Shown piece after piece: positions 34,624-42,268 of a stretch of 64,000 nt of DNA. The DNA is from Tumebacillus_A lipolyticus (lineage in GTDB: Bacteria; Bacillota; Bacilli; Tumebacillales; Tumebacillaceae): contig NZ_JBHUIO010000011.1 in the NCBI RefSeq assembly GCF_042682745.1, forward strand, positions 372,001-436,000, read 5' to 3'. The notes below the pieces were generated by a model. The model was not told where the DNA came from. It was given only the letters and a program-made list of their open reading frames with translations, and did not search any database. Both the position numbers and the translations under genes were made by a program. Position 1 is the stretch's first letter; each line of letters opens with the position of its first letter.

Positions 34624-34770
34624 TCTCCTTAGTCGATCCTACCTTCCAGATCTTTCGTTTGACTTTTAAACTATCAATCGCTTACCTTTTAATCCTGCAA
34701 CCGATCGGATGCGATCGAGAGCAGATTATCGATCAAATACTTCGAAGCGAATCGCGAGAGATTCCAGAGA

Positions 34771-35613
34771 TCAATACTTATAAAAGCCTTGTCCCGACTT
34801 CCGCCCGTGCAGGCCAGCTTCCACCATCTTGCGCAGCAGCGGGCAGACGCGGAACTTCGGATCTTGATAGCTCTCGTAGAGGATGTCGAGCGATTGGACG
34901 ACCGTGTCCAGACCGATCAGGTCTGCCGTCTCCAGCGGGCCCATCTTGTGGCCGAAACATTCCTTGAAAATATCATCGACCGACTTCGGGTCTGCCACCT
35001 GATCTTGCACCACATAGGCAGCTTCGTTCATCAGCAAGTGGGAGAGGCGGTTGGAGACGAAGCCTGGCAGGTCGTTGACCATGATCGCCTTCTTCTCCAT
35101 CGAGCCGAGGAAATCGTTGGTGAACTGAATGGTTTCCTCCGACGTATGCCAGCCCTTGATCGACTCGACGGTCGGCTTCATCGGCACCGGGTTCATAAAG
35201 TGCACGCCGATCACCTTGTCCGGTCGCTTCATCAGGCTGGCGATCTTGGTGATCGAGATGCAGGACGTGTTGACGAGAAACACGCAGTTCTCATCGCATA
35301 CTTCGTTCATCTTCAGATACACATCGCGCTTGATCTCCCAAACTTCTGGGACGTTCTCCACCACGATCTCCACATCGGCAAGCTGCGCGTAGTCGGAGGT
35401 GAACGTGATGCGCGGCATCACCACATCGACCGAGTCCAACTGCTTATCCTTTTGGTAAAAGCCTGCAAAGCGTACGTTCTGATAGATCGTCGCCTTCGCC
35501 TGCTCCAAAACTTCCTCTTTCACATCGACCAGGATCACCTGATGTCCCGCCTGTGCTGCGCTTTGCGCCACGCCAGAACCCATCACGCCAGCGCCGATAA
35601 CTCCAACCTTCAT
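34771..35613 (-). CDS. 3-hydroxyacyl-CoA dehydrogenase (3-hydroxybutyryl-CoA dehydrogenase type)
   Basis: 280 residues from the ATG at 35613 (GAGGGG upstream), the typical length of short bacterial Hbd/PaaH enzymes. The NAD site is VGVIGAGVMGSGVAQ at residues 3-17, the catalytic region reads VIGVHFMNPVPM with the His near 137, and NDLPGFVSNRL near 185 and GHKMGPLETADLIGLD near 230 are characteristic of the C-terminal domain. It oxidises or reduces the 3-hydroxy group of acyl-CoA. An acyl-carrier-protein-linked hydroxyacyl dehydrogenase is an alternative. No other fatty-acid genes are adjacent. Confidence 0.9.
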   Translation of the reverse strand: MKVGVIGAGVMGSGVAQSAAQAGHQVILVDVKEEVLEQAKATIYQNVRFAGFYQKDKQLDSVDVVMPRITFTSDYAQLADVEIVVENVPEVWEIKRDVYLKMNEVCDENCVFLVNTSCISITKIASLMKRPDKVIGVHFMNPVPMKPTVESIKGWHTSEETIQFTNDFLGSMEKKAIMVNDLPGFVSNRLSHLLMNEAAYVVQDQVADPKSVDDIFKECFGHKMGPLETADLIGLDTVVQSLDILYESYQDPKFRVCPLLRKMVEAGLHGRKSGQGFYKY

Positions 35614-35705
35614 TGAATTGAACACCCCTCTGCTTGAATCCATAGATTTTATAAGTTTAATTCGCATCCACCCCCATAACCTCCTCCACAGGCGGGAAAA
35701 AATCG

Positions 35706-35725
35706 TACAACAACATCTTGTTGTA
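35706..35725. promoter_or_regulatory. Inverted repeat, candidate operator
   Basis: TACAACAA-CATC-TTGTTGTA is a perfect 8-base inverted repeat with a 4-base centre, about 95 bases upstream of the dehydrogenase start. It is not followed by a T-run, so a protein-binding site is more likely than a terminator. No cognate regulator is visible. Confidence 0.4.
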
Positions 35726-35814
35726 AACTATGAATTTTGTAATAAAATAGTAATTGATATGTAAGAATATTTCTATATAATGAACTGCAAATAACAAGAG
35801 AGGGGTGTGATTTC

Positions 35815-35922
35815 ACGAAACGTGTTGCTTACGTGTCCATTCTAGCCGGTTGTCTGCTTGCAACCGCGTCGCTCGTTCAAGCGGGTGCTGGTTTTACCGA
35901 GAAAGAGCCCAACAACTCATGA
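35815..35922 (+). pseudogene. Remnant of a secreted protein gene (signal peptide plus start of the mature part)
   Basis: The frame begins with ACG at 35815 where an ATG would be expected, 7-12 bases after GAGAGGGGTG. If ACG is read as the original start the product is 35 residues: KRVAYVSILAGCLLATASL with a signal-peptidase site after VQA, then a mature end reading FTEKEPNNS and a TGA. EPNNS is a common opening of pre-peptidase C-terminal (PPC) domains in secreted proteases and other exported proteins. Loss of the start codon and an early stop suggest a decayed gene. It could instead be a normal short ORF with a rare start codon. Confidence 0.5.
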
Positions 35923-36041
35923 TCTTGACACAACGTTCAGAGTGCTCAGTTCGCAAGGACAACCGATCATCACCAGTTTTTCCGATTGAATTGGAGTTTG
36001 TTCTCAGATGTAAAAATATAATCAAATGGAGATGACCACAC

Positions 36042-37121
36042 ATGAAAAAATCGCTGAAAACATTCTCGACCCTGCTGGTCGCGACCGCCCTTTGCTTCGG
36101 CATAGCTGTGCACGACACACCTGTCGCTGAAGCTGCTACCAACACAAAAATGATCATGCTCTATGTGGGAAAACATAACTCTGGCAGTTACTATGCCAAC
36201 TACAGCACGAGCGATCTGAATGCGATGACAGGTGTCAGCCAGTTTCTGATCGTTCCGGCCGGGGAGTGGCCGGTCTATACGACAGGCGGTACCAACAACT
36301 ATGACGAGATCATCAACGGCACGTCGACCAACGACGGCATTGTCGATCTGGTCGCTAAAATCAAAGCCTCCAACAAAGCAAACACGCCAATCTGGGTCAG
36401 CACGCCTGGCATGAACTCCTATTCGGTACCGTGGACGAGCATGTATCTGACCAACAAGAACTACCTGACAAAACTCCAAACCGCACTTGGAACGAACTGG
36501 AACAGCGTAAACGGTATTTACTACCATTGTGAGTACATGTACACCGCCACAAGCAGCACCAACTTCGACTTTACCAACTTGATGAACAACCCGTCGTTGA
36601 AGCTGGCGAACGACCTGTCCTACTATGTGCACACGACGCTTGATAAGAAGTTCATCTGGGCACCTTTCTACTCCAACGTGGAGAACCAATCCACAGAAAC
36701 GGTAAAACGCCTTGCCTACACGACCAACAAGACGAACATCTTCGACACGGTGCTGGTTCAACCCGGATGGTATTTTAACCCTGTCTCTAGTGGAGCTCCG
36801 CAAGACAATCTGAACGGCGTGAAGTACAGCGTGCAAAAGCAGACGATCACCTACCGTGCGGGTGCAGAAGTCGTGCCGCGGACGCACTTCTTAGCGACGA
36901 TCGGGGTGCAGATGGAGATCGACGAAGGGATTTCCTACTCGGGAGACCCACGCCTTAGCCACTACAACGATTATGTGACCTGGTTCTCACCCTTGCGCAA
37001 CACGGTCGCTTCCGGAAAGTCGGAAAACGTGCCATTCGGCTACTACGCAGGCGCTCGCACCGGTCTGTTCTCCTACAGCAACGCGGTGATCAACAAGATC
37101 AACTCGTTCTATAATTTCTAG
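36042..37121 (+). CDS. Secreted protein resembling DUF4855 (glycoside-hydrolase-like)
   Basis: 359 residues. The signal peptide is MKKSLKTF plus a hydrophobic core with a likely cleavage after VAEAA near residue 33. The mature protein has the block order seen in DUF4855 proteins of Bacilli: GIYYHCEYMY near 160, KKFIWAPFYSN near 202, DTVLVQPGWYFNP near 231, ATIGVQMEID near 285 and GYYAGARTG near 338. These aromatic and acidic blocks suggest a TIM-barrel carbohydrate-active enzyme, with the Glu in YHCEYMY and the acidic QMEID segment as possible catalytic residues. The function of the family is not established. GGAG lies 10 bases before the ATG and the gene is alone. Confidence 0.75.
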   Translation: MKKSLKTFSTLLVATALCFGIAVHDTPVAEAATNTKMIMLYVGKHNSGSYYANYSTSDLNAMTGVSQFLIVPAGEWPVYTTGGTNNYDEIINGTSTNDGIVDLVAKIKASNKANTPIWVSTPGMNSYSVPWTSMYLTNKNYLTKLQTALGTNWNSVNGIYYHCEYMYTATSSTNFDFTNLMNNPSLKLANDLSYYVHTTLDKKFIWAPFYSNVENQSTETVKRLAYTTNKTNIFDTVLVQPGWYFNPVSSGAPQDNLNGVKYSVQKQTITYRAGAEVVPRTHFLATIGVQMEIDEGISYSGDPRLSHYNDYVTWFSPLRNTVASGKSENVPFGYYAGARTGLFSYSNAVINKINSFYNF

Positions 37122-37221
37122 CTCGCTTGCCGGACTGCGACGTTTGTCGCTGTCCGGTTTTTCATATTATCGCCTGCAGTCAATCCCCATCCAACTACCA
37201 CAATTCAATCAATCTGAACAC

Positions 37222-37260
37222 AAAAAGACCTTACGCCTGTAATCGGCATAAGGTCTTTTT
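37222..37260. terminator. Bidirectional terminator
   Basis: AAAAAGACCTTA-C-GCC and GGC-A-TAAGGTCTTTTT form a stem with A and T runs on either side. It ends both the plus-strand DUF4855-like gene and the minus-strand secreted protein gene. Confidence 0.88.
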
Positions 37261-37283
37261 GGGAGAGCGAGATTCGAAGCCTG

Positions 37284-37745
37284 TTATCGGCTCACAACTT
37301 TATACGCACCAGCTGCGTACCAGATACCATTGTTTGCTTGCGCAGTTCCGTAGAGGGTGTCACCCACAAAGACGGCCGGATTATAGTTTGTCGTCATTGC
37401 TTGATTGACCGTCGTCCCTGCAACCGCTGAAATTTGTGCTACTTGTTGAGTTGGAGCAGCTGCCGAGTTGTCAACATAGTCTCTCGACCAAGCCACTTTG
37501 ATATAGTTGGTAGGATTGAACGCGGCTTGCATGTTGTAAATACGGTAGGTGATTCTACCGTTGCTTTCTTTATAAACTTCCGTCTCTGCAAAAATCCCAG
37601 GACGTACCGTTTCCAAGTAAGTGAACGGTTTGTTGTTGGTGTCTTGGATCGGTTTGAGCACCACATTTGCTGCAGAAGCTGAGCTTGCGAGAACTGCTGC
37701 GGAGACCGAGACTGCTACCATTGCAAAAGCGATTTTTTTCATCAT
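37284..37745 (-). CDS. Small secreted protein of unknown function
   Basis: 153 residues. AAGGAGGAG lies 9 bases before the tandem ATG ATG start. MMKKIAFAMVAVSVSAAVLA forms a classical signal peptide with cleavage after ASA near residue 26. The mature part of about 127 residues is beta-rich with many Asn, Thr and Ala, ends in GIWYAAGAYKVVSR and has no Cys. I recognise no family. Probably cell-wall associated or released. Confidence 0.7.
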   Translation of the reverse strand: MMKKIAFAMVAVSVSAAVLASSASAANVVLKPIQDTNNKPFTYLETVRPGIFAETEVYKESNGRITYRIYNMQAAFNPTNYIKVAWSRDYVDNSAAAPTQQVAQISAVAGTTVNQAMTTNYNPAVFVGDTLYGTAQANNGIWYAAGAYKVVSR

Positions 37746-38043
37746 TTCGATTACTCCTCCTTATTTTTGGTGTAGAGTGTGAGCCACCCTTCTCTTTTAC
37801 TATATCATTATATATTAAATATTTATTCACTAATTACAAGTGATGTAAACTAACGAACCCTCTCACACTTCCACAACCAGCCGATATGATAGTTCGATAT
37901 TCTTTTATGAATATTTATTCAACAAAATATAATAATCTTCCAAAAATTCTAAAATCGTTGCACCCGTTAGCGACTCCTCCCTGAGAACTGTTGAAACCAC
38001 AAGGCACCTTCATTCGTATTGACCAGATGGAGGTGTGCTTATT
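37746..38043. other. AT-rich intergenic region
   Basis: Divergent promoter region between the small secreted protein gene and the small membrane protein gene at 38044. Strongly AT-rich with many TATA-like stretches. No further gene or RNA recognised. Confidence 0.4.
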
Positions 38044-38205
38044 GTGGAGAATCAATTCTTCGTCGGCTGGGGCACTTTGGCTCTGATCAATGCGGGGCTC
38101 GCACAGACAAAAAACAGAAGCGGGCTTGCTTGGTTTTTTCTCTCACTGTTCTTAGGGCCCCTTGCAACCTTTCTGATCGTGATCTTTGAGAAAGTGGAAT
38201 CGTAG
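38044..38205 (+). CDS. Very small membrane protein (53 residues)
   Basis: A GTG start at 38044 lies 8 bases after GGAGGTG. The peptide starts MENQFFVGWGTLALINAG, has a basic turn TKNRSG and one long hydrophobic segment LAWFFLSLFLGPLATFLIV, and ends FEKVES. Pairs of short helices with an RSG turn and a Gly-Pro in the second helix are common in small Gram-positive membrane proteins of unknown role. A strong terminator follows 20 bases after the stop. Supported by ribosome site, composition and terminator. Confidence 0.65.
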   Translation: MENQFFVGWGTLALINAGLAQTKNRSGLAWFFLSLFLGPLATFLIVIFEKVES

Positions 38206-38224
38206 ACAGTCTACTTGCTATGTG

Positions 38225-38247
38225 GGGGCAGCGCTTGCCCCTTTTTT
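38225..38247 (+). terminator. Terminator of the 53-residue membrane protein gene
   Basis: GGGGCA-GCGCT-TGCCCC followed by six T. Confidence 0.85.
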
Positions 38248-38325
38248 AAAATTGACTTCAATAGAAAACTGCCCTCAACAGGTGTCAAGGACAGTTCGGC
38301 TTCGCACATCGATTGAAAAACAAAA

Positions 38326-38353
38326 GAAAAGGAAAGCCATCCGGCTCTCCTTT
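38326..38353 (-). terminator. Terminator after the redoxin-like gene
   Basis: On the minus strand GGAGAGCC-GGAT-GGCTTTCC is followed by TTTTC. It lies about 10 bases after the stop at 38362. Confidence 0.72.
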
Positions 38354-38361
38354 GATCATCG

Positions 38362-38673
38362 TTAACTCACCCTGGCAGTATCGTCTTTCAACAGGAAGAA
38401 CAACTGCTCAAACCGCTCCAACTTCTGCACCGCTTGCAAACGGTCGTCAGAACTGTACAGGACAGCCATCGGAACAGATCGGACCCGAAACTGCTCAGAC
38501 ATCTTTGCCGACAACTTCTGCAAAATCGCCTTGCATGTCCCAGAAGTGTTGTTCACAAACAGCAACAGCGTAGGGCGAACTTGCTCATCCGTCTGATTGT
38601 GCCAAACGCCCGCTTGGTCTTTCTCGCGAAAAAAAGGAACCGCTTCCCCAGGTTGCATTTCGACCGCTTCCAT
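38362..38673 (-). CDS. Short redoxin-like protein, possibly truncated
   Basis: 103 residues from the ATG at 38673, preceded by a run of G. It starts like an AhpC/TSA or redoxin domain: PGEAVPFFREKDQAG, then TLLLFVNNTSGTC with a single Cys, and later VPMAVLYSSDD and FEQLFFLLKDDTARV. A full peroxiredoxin or ResA-like domain would go on about 50 residues beyond the LLKDD block, so the protein may be a C-terminally truncated or minimal thioredoxin-fold protein. There is no CxxC. It is divergent from the sigma factor gene. Function uncertain. Confidence 0.55.
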   Translation of the reverse strand: MEAVEMQPGEAVPFFREKDQAGVWHNQTDEQVRPTLLLFVNNTSGTCKAILQKLSAKMSEQFRVRSVPMAVLYSSDDRLQAVQKLERFEQLFFLLKDDTARVS

Positions 38674-38783
38674 CTTCCCCCCCCCACAAATATCCACAAA
38701 AGAAATATACGATGATCAAAACCGTTTCCCAATTTTTTTCGAATACTAGAATAGGATCGGAGGTGGCGCGAGAGCGATTGGAC

Positions 38784-39335
38784 ATGGATGAGGCACAAAC
38801 TTGGATTCGACAGATCAATGCAGGATCGAAAGCAGCAGCAAACGACTTGGTCGCCACCTATTATCGAGAGGTGTACGCCTTCGTGTACAAGCAGACGCTG
38901 AGCCAGGAATTATCGCTAGACATGACACAGGAAATCTTGATCAGCATGCTGCGATCGATTCGACATTATGACAGCGAGAAGGGAGCTTTTCGCACATGGC
39001 TGTACAAAATTGCGACTGCTCGCCTCGTCGACTATTACCGATCAAAATATTACGGTTACCATCGGGTCGTCGTTCCGATCGAAGAGCACGAGCTTGTCAG
39101 CACAGATGATTTTACGGTGACGGCCGAACATCGGGAGGACGTGGAGCGAATCCTCGCGATCATCAACCGGCTGGACGCGGCTACCCAACAGATCTTCAGA
39201 CTTCGCTTCTTTGCCGAGGAGTCGTTTCGTGAGATCGCCAAAGCGCTGCAGATGCCAGAAGGAACTGTGAAGACAAAATATTATGCGATGATTCGAACGA
39301 TTCAAAAGCAATTTGAGGAGGAGAGACATGGCTGA
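38784..39335 (+). CDS. ECF-type RNA polymerase sigma factor
   Basis: 183 residues from the ATG at 38784 (GAGAG 9 bases upstream); an upstream ATG at 38712 would add a non-conserved extension. Region 2 runs over about residues 20-90 with VYAFVYKQ, LDMTQEILISMLR and GAFRTWLYKIATARLVDYYR, and region 4 over about 130-175 with IFRLRFFAEESFREIAKAL and EGTVKTKYYAMIRTI. It overlaps the next gene by 8 bases, which implies that the membrane protein after it may act as its regulator. The regulon is unknown; the ABC genes downstream are the obvious candidates. Confidence 0.9.
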   Translation: MDEAQTWIRQINAGSKAAANDLVATYYREVYAFVYKQTLSQELSLDMTQEILISMLRSIRHYDSEKGAFRTWLYKIATARLVDYYRSKYYGYHRVVVPIEEHELVSTDDFTVTAEHREDVERILAIINRLDAATQQIFRLRFFAEESFREIAKALQMPEGTVKTKYYAMIRTIQKQFEEERHG

Positions 39336-40095
39336 CGAGAAAGTGAAGACCCCTTTGCTCATTCCCTATCCGGACGAGCAGATCATCGAAGCGCAAATCC
39401 GCACCATCGTCGATCGCGGTGTCCTGCCAAAAGCCTCATTCTGGAGCGAACTGATGACGATGCGTCGGCAGATCGGGCTTCGCTATCTGTTTCATGACTG
39501 GACGGAGATCCTCTTTACACTGCTGTTGACGCTCTCCGCGATGCTTTTTCTTTTCCACCAAACAAGCGGCTATCTGGAAGCGGGTCAAGAGGATGTCTAC
39601 CCTTTTGTATTCATCATTTCGCCTGTGCTCTATCTGATCATCGCCCTGCTGTTTTTTGTGGCAAAGCGACAAAGCAGTACGCATGAAGTGGAGATGACGT
39701 GCAAGTACAACACATTCCAGTTAGCCGCCTTCCGCATGTTGGCATTCAGTCTGTTCTGCCTGGCCGCAAACGCTGTCCTGATCTCCTTCCTCATGCTGAT
39801 CTACGGGCAGTTCGATTTTGTGCGTGCGTATCTGATGTCAGCCTCGTCGCTGTTTCTGTTTTCGTCAGCTTTTCTCTATGTACTACGAACCTTTCGCTCA
39901 ACTGCATTTCAACTATCTTGCCTGCTCGTCTGGATTGTGCTCAACCTGGCAGCCTGCACCTACGGCGGCGAATGGTATCGCGCATGGCTCGACCGCATCC
40001 CCCTCTTTGTGTATGCGGTGTTGACGATCGTCGGGCTGCTCATCTATCTGCGCAACATTCGGCTGATCCCCTCAATGACAGATTGGAAGGAGTAA
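39328..40095 (+). CDS. Multi-spanning membrane protein, possible regulator of the ECF sigma factor
   Basis: 255 residues from the ATG at 39328 with GGAGGAGAG upstream. A cytoplasmic N-terminal part of about 60 residues with charged helices precedes six hydrophobic segments (about residues 66-84, 95-117, 135-160, 166-187, 195-213 and 222-240). The ending is short and charged. There is no recognised anti-sigma domain. Its overlap with the sigma gene is the reason to suspect sigma control; it could instead be an accessory part of the transporter encoded next. Confidence 0.65.
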   Translation: MADEKVKTPLLIPYPDEQIIEAQIRTIVDRGVLPKASFWSELMTMRRQIGLRYLFHDWTEILFTLLLTLSAMLFLFHQTSGYLEAGQEDVYPFVFIISPVLYLIIALLFFVAKRQSSTHEVEMTCKYNTFQLAAFRMLAFSLFCLAANAVLISFLMLIYGQFDFVRAYLMSASSLFLFSSAFLYVLRTFRSTAFQLSCLLVWIVLNLAACTYGGEWYRAWLDRIPLFVYAVLTIVGLLIYLRNIRLIPSMTDWKE

Positions 40096-40101
40096 TAGTT
40101 C

Positions 40102-40974
40102 ATGCTAACCATTCATCAGGTCAGTAAATATTATGGAAACTTTTGCGCACTTCGCGACATCGAGCTTGAGTTCGAGAATGGCGTCTACGGCTTGTTGGCA
40201 CCGAATGGTGCAGGCAAAACGACGCTTCTGCGCATGTTGGTGACCCTGTTGCACCCGACATCTGGCGAAATCAGATACGACGGTGTCGACATTTATGAGA
40301 TGGACGAGCAGTACCGGGAGTTGCTCGGTTATCTGCCCCAAGACTTCGGCTATTATCGAAACAATACACCGCGTCAGTATCTGATGTATCTCTCCGCGCT
40401 GAAAGGGATGGAGCGCAAAGCGGCCAAGGAAAAGATCGATCAACTGATGGAGCTGGTCGGGTTGCAGGAAGCGTCCGACAAGAAGATGAAAAAGTTTTCG
40501 GGCGGCATGATTCAACGCGTCGGCATCGCCCAAGCGATGTTGAACGACCCTAAAATTCTGATCCTCGATGAGCCGACAGCTGGACTTGATCCAAAAGAGC
40601 GAGTGCGCTTTCGCAACGTGCTGACCGATTTGGCGCGGGACCGGATCGTCCTGTTGTCGACGCACATCGTCTCAGATGTGGAGTCGATCGCCAATGAAAT
40701 CATCATGATCAAAGATCGCCAAGTCCTGTACAAAGATCGGATCGAAAACATCTGCAGGACGATCGATGGAATCGTCTATGAGACGGAGATCGATTTTGAA
40801 CGCGCTCACGACTTTCGCCAGCGCCACTTTTCCCTGTCTGAAAAACAGGAGGGCGGAAAGCTGAAAATTCGCTTCCTGAGCACAGAGGGGACGCTTGAAG
40901 GGTGGCGTGCTGTAAAACCGGGACTGGAAGACGTGTTTCTTCACATTTATCAGGACGAGAAAGTCGGACGCTGA
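40102..40974 (+). CDS. ABC transporter ATP-binding protein (CcmA/BcrA type)
   Basis: 290 residues. Walker A is APNGAGKTT near residues 33-41, the Q-loop LPQDFG near 77, the signature KFSGGMIQRVGIAQ near 132, Walker B ILILDEPTAGLD near 155 and the switch His in STHIVSD. The C-terminal 80 residues form the extra domain seen in BcrA-like exporters. It starts 6 bases after the membrane protein gene and is directly followed by two permeases, so it probably powers export of a peptide, lipid or drug. Confidence 0.92.
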   Translation: MLTIHQVSKYYGNFCALRDIELEFENGVYGLLAPNGAGKTTLLRMLVTLLHPTSGEIRYDGVDIYEMDEQYRELLGYLPQDFGYYRNNTPRQYLMYLSALKGMERKAAKEKIDQLMELVGLQEASDKKMKKFSGGMIQRVGIAQAMLNDPKILILDEPTAGLDPKERVRFRNVLTDLARDRIVLLSTHIVSDVESIANEIIMIKDRQVLYKDRIENICRTIDGIVYETEIDFERAHDFRQRHFSLSEKQEGGKLKIRFLSTEGTLEGWRAVKPGLEDVFLHIYQDEKVGR

Positions 40975-40975
40975 G

Positions 40976-42241
40976 ATGAAAAGGATCGTCGCACACGAAC
41001 TTCGCAAAGTGATGATGTCCCCCCTCGTGCTTGCGCTGCTCGTCCTCTTCCTCCTCTACAATGCGGCGATGCTGATCACCGGATATGGGTCGATGCGAGA
41101 GGACATGGCAGAATCTAACCGGTTGGTCAGCCAGTATGGCCATCAGATCGATGAGGAGATGCTCACTCGCCTTCGCAACGATTATCAGGACGAGCTCCAA
41201 TGGATGAATCGGCTAACCATGCGCACCGAAGGGCGAACTTTCGAAAACGTATCCTCCTTGTACGAAAGCGGAAATCACCATGTAGAGGGATCGTATGATG
41301 CGTCAGAGCGGGAGCGGCTCGCAAAATTGCTCGTGATGGAAACGTACCTCCGCTACATCGCCAACATCGATCCTACCTATGAGCGACTGGACCCGATGAA
41401 GCGAGCAGAAAGCGAGATTCTCAAATACGGCTTGCACGGCGAGCTGGCCGAAACGGTGCGAGGACATTATCGCGAGTTGGCGGTGCGCATCGACCAACTG
41501 ATCACAAACGGTGAGCACAAGCACCTGTTTTTTATCGGCCACATTTTCAAGACGCACAGCCTGCTGTTCAAAACGGTATTTCGTACCGTCTTGTTCGAGG
41601 CGACCATTCTGACCGTCCTTTTGACCGGACATCTGCTCAGCTACGAGTTTGAACGACGCACTCAGTCGCTCATGTACTCGACGAAGCGGGGACGTTCGCT
41701 CATGTTCGATAAAACGGTTGCCGCACTGCTCGCCTCGCTCGTTGTCACGACCGTGCTGCTCGGTGGCACGTTGGCGATCTACTTTGCCCTCTTCGACTAC
41801 ACCGGCTTTTGGAGCGTGCCGATCAGCAACGCTTTACAGGCAGAATATTCGTGGCCGTTCATCTCCTTTTGGGAAATGACGTTTGGGCAGTATTTGCTCG
41901 CCAGCATGGCGCTTGTCTATGCGCTGGCGCTGTGCTTCTTCGGCATCGCCTCTGTCCTCTCTTTCCTCTTTCGCAATAGTTATGCTGTATTTTGCGGGTT
42001 CGCAGTTCTGTTTGGAATCTGCCTGCTGCTGACTGGCATCATGCCACACGACTCCAACTTGCTGCTCGTGGCTGGCTATACTCCGTCTTTGCTGATGATG
42101 AATTCGGACTTTTGGTGGATGGAAGGTGGAGCGTTTAAGTCTTACCGCTACTATGAATTGATCACGATCGCCGCTTGGACGGTGCTGCTGCTCGCCTCGT
42201 ACGCGCTGGTTCAAAGACGATTTCGCAAACAGGACATCTAG
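40976..42241 (+). CDS. ABC-2-type permease, first subunit
   Basis: 421 residues. One N-terminal membrane segment (about residues 16-34), a large extracytoplasmic or peripheral domain rich in charged helices up to about 195, and then five or six membrane segments. It begins 1 base after the stop of the ATPase gene. The architecture is common for permeases of lantibiotic, bacitracin or cell-envelope stress exporters. No substrate can be inferred. Confidence 0.82.
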   Translation: MKRIVAHELRKVMMSPLVLALLVLFLLYNAAMLITGYGSMREDMAESNRLVSQYGHQIDEEMLTRLRNDYQDELQWMNRLTMRTEGRTFENVSSLYESGNHHVEGSYDASERERLAKLLVMETYLRYIANIDPTYERLDPMKRAESEILKYGLHGELAETVRGHYRELAVRIDQLITNGEHKHLFFIGHIFKTHSLLFKTVFRTVLFEATILTVLLTGHLLSYEFERRTQSLMYSTKRGRSLMFDKTVAALLASLVVTTVLLGGTLAIYFALFDYTGFWSVPISNALQAEYSWPFISFWEMTFGQYLLASMALVYALALCFFGIASVLSFLFRNSYAVFCGFAVLFGICLLLTGIMPHDSNLLLVAGYTPSLLMMNSDFWWMEGGAFKSYRYYELITIAAWTVLLLASYALVQRRFRKQDI

Positions 42242-42268
42242 CAGGTTGCTAAAGGAGGACACGCAAGG

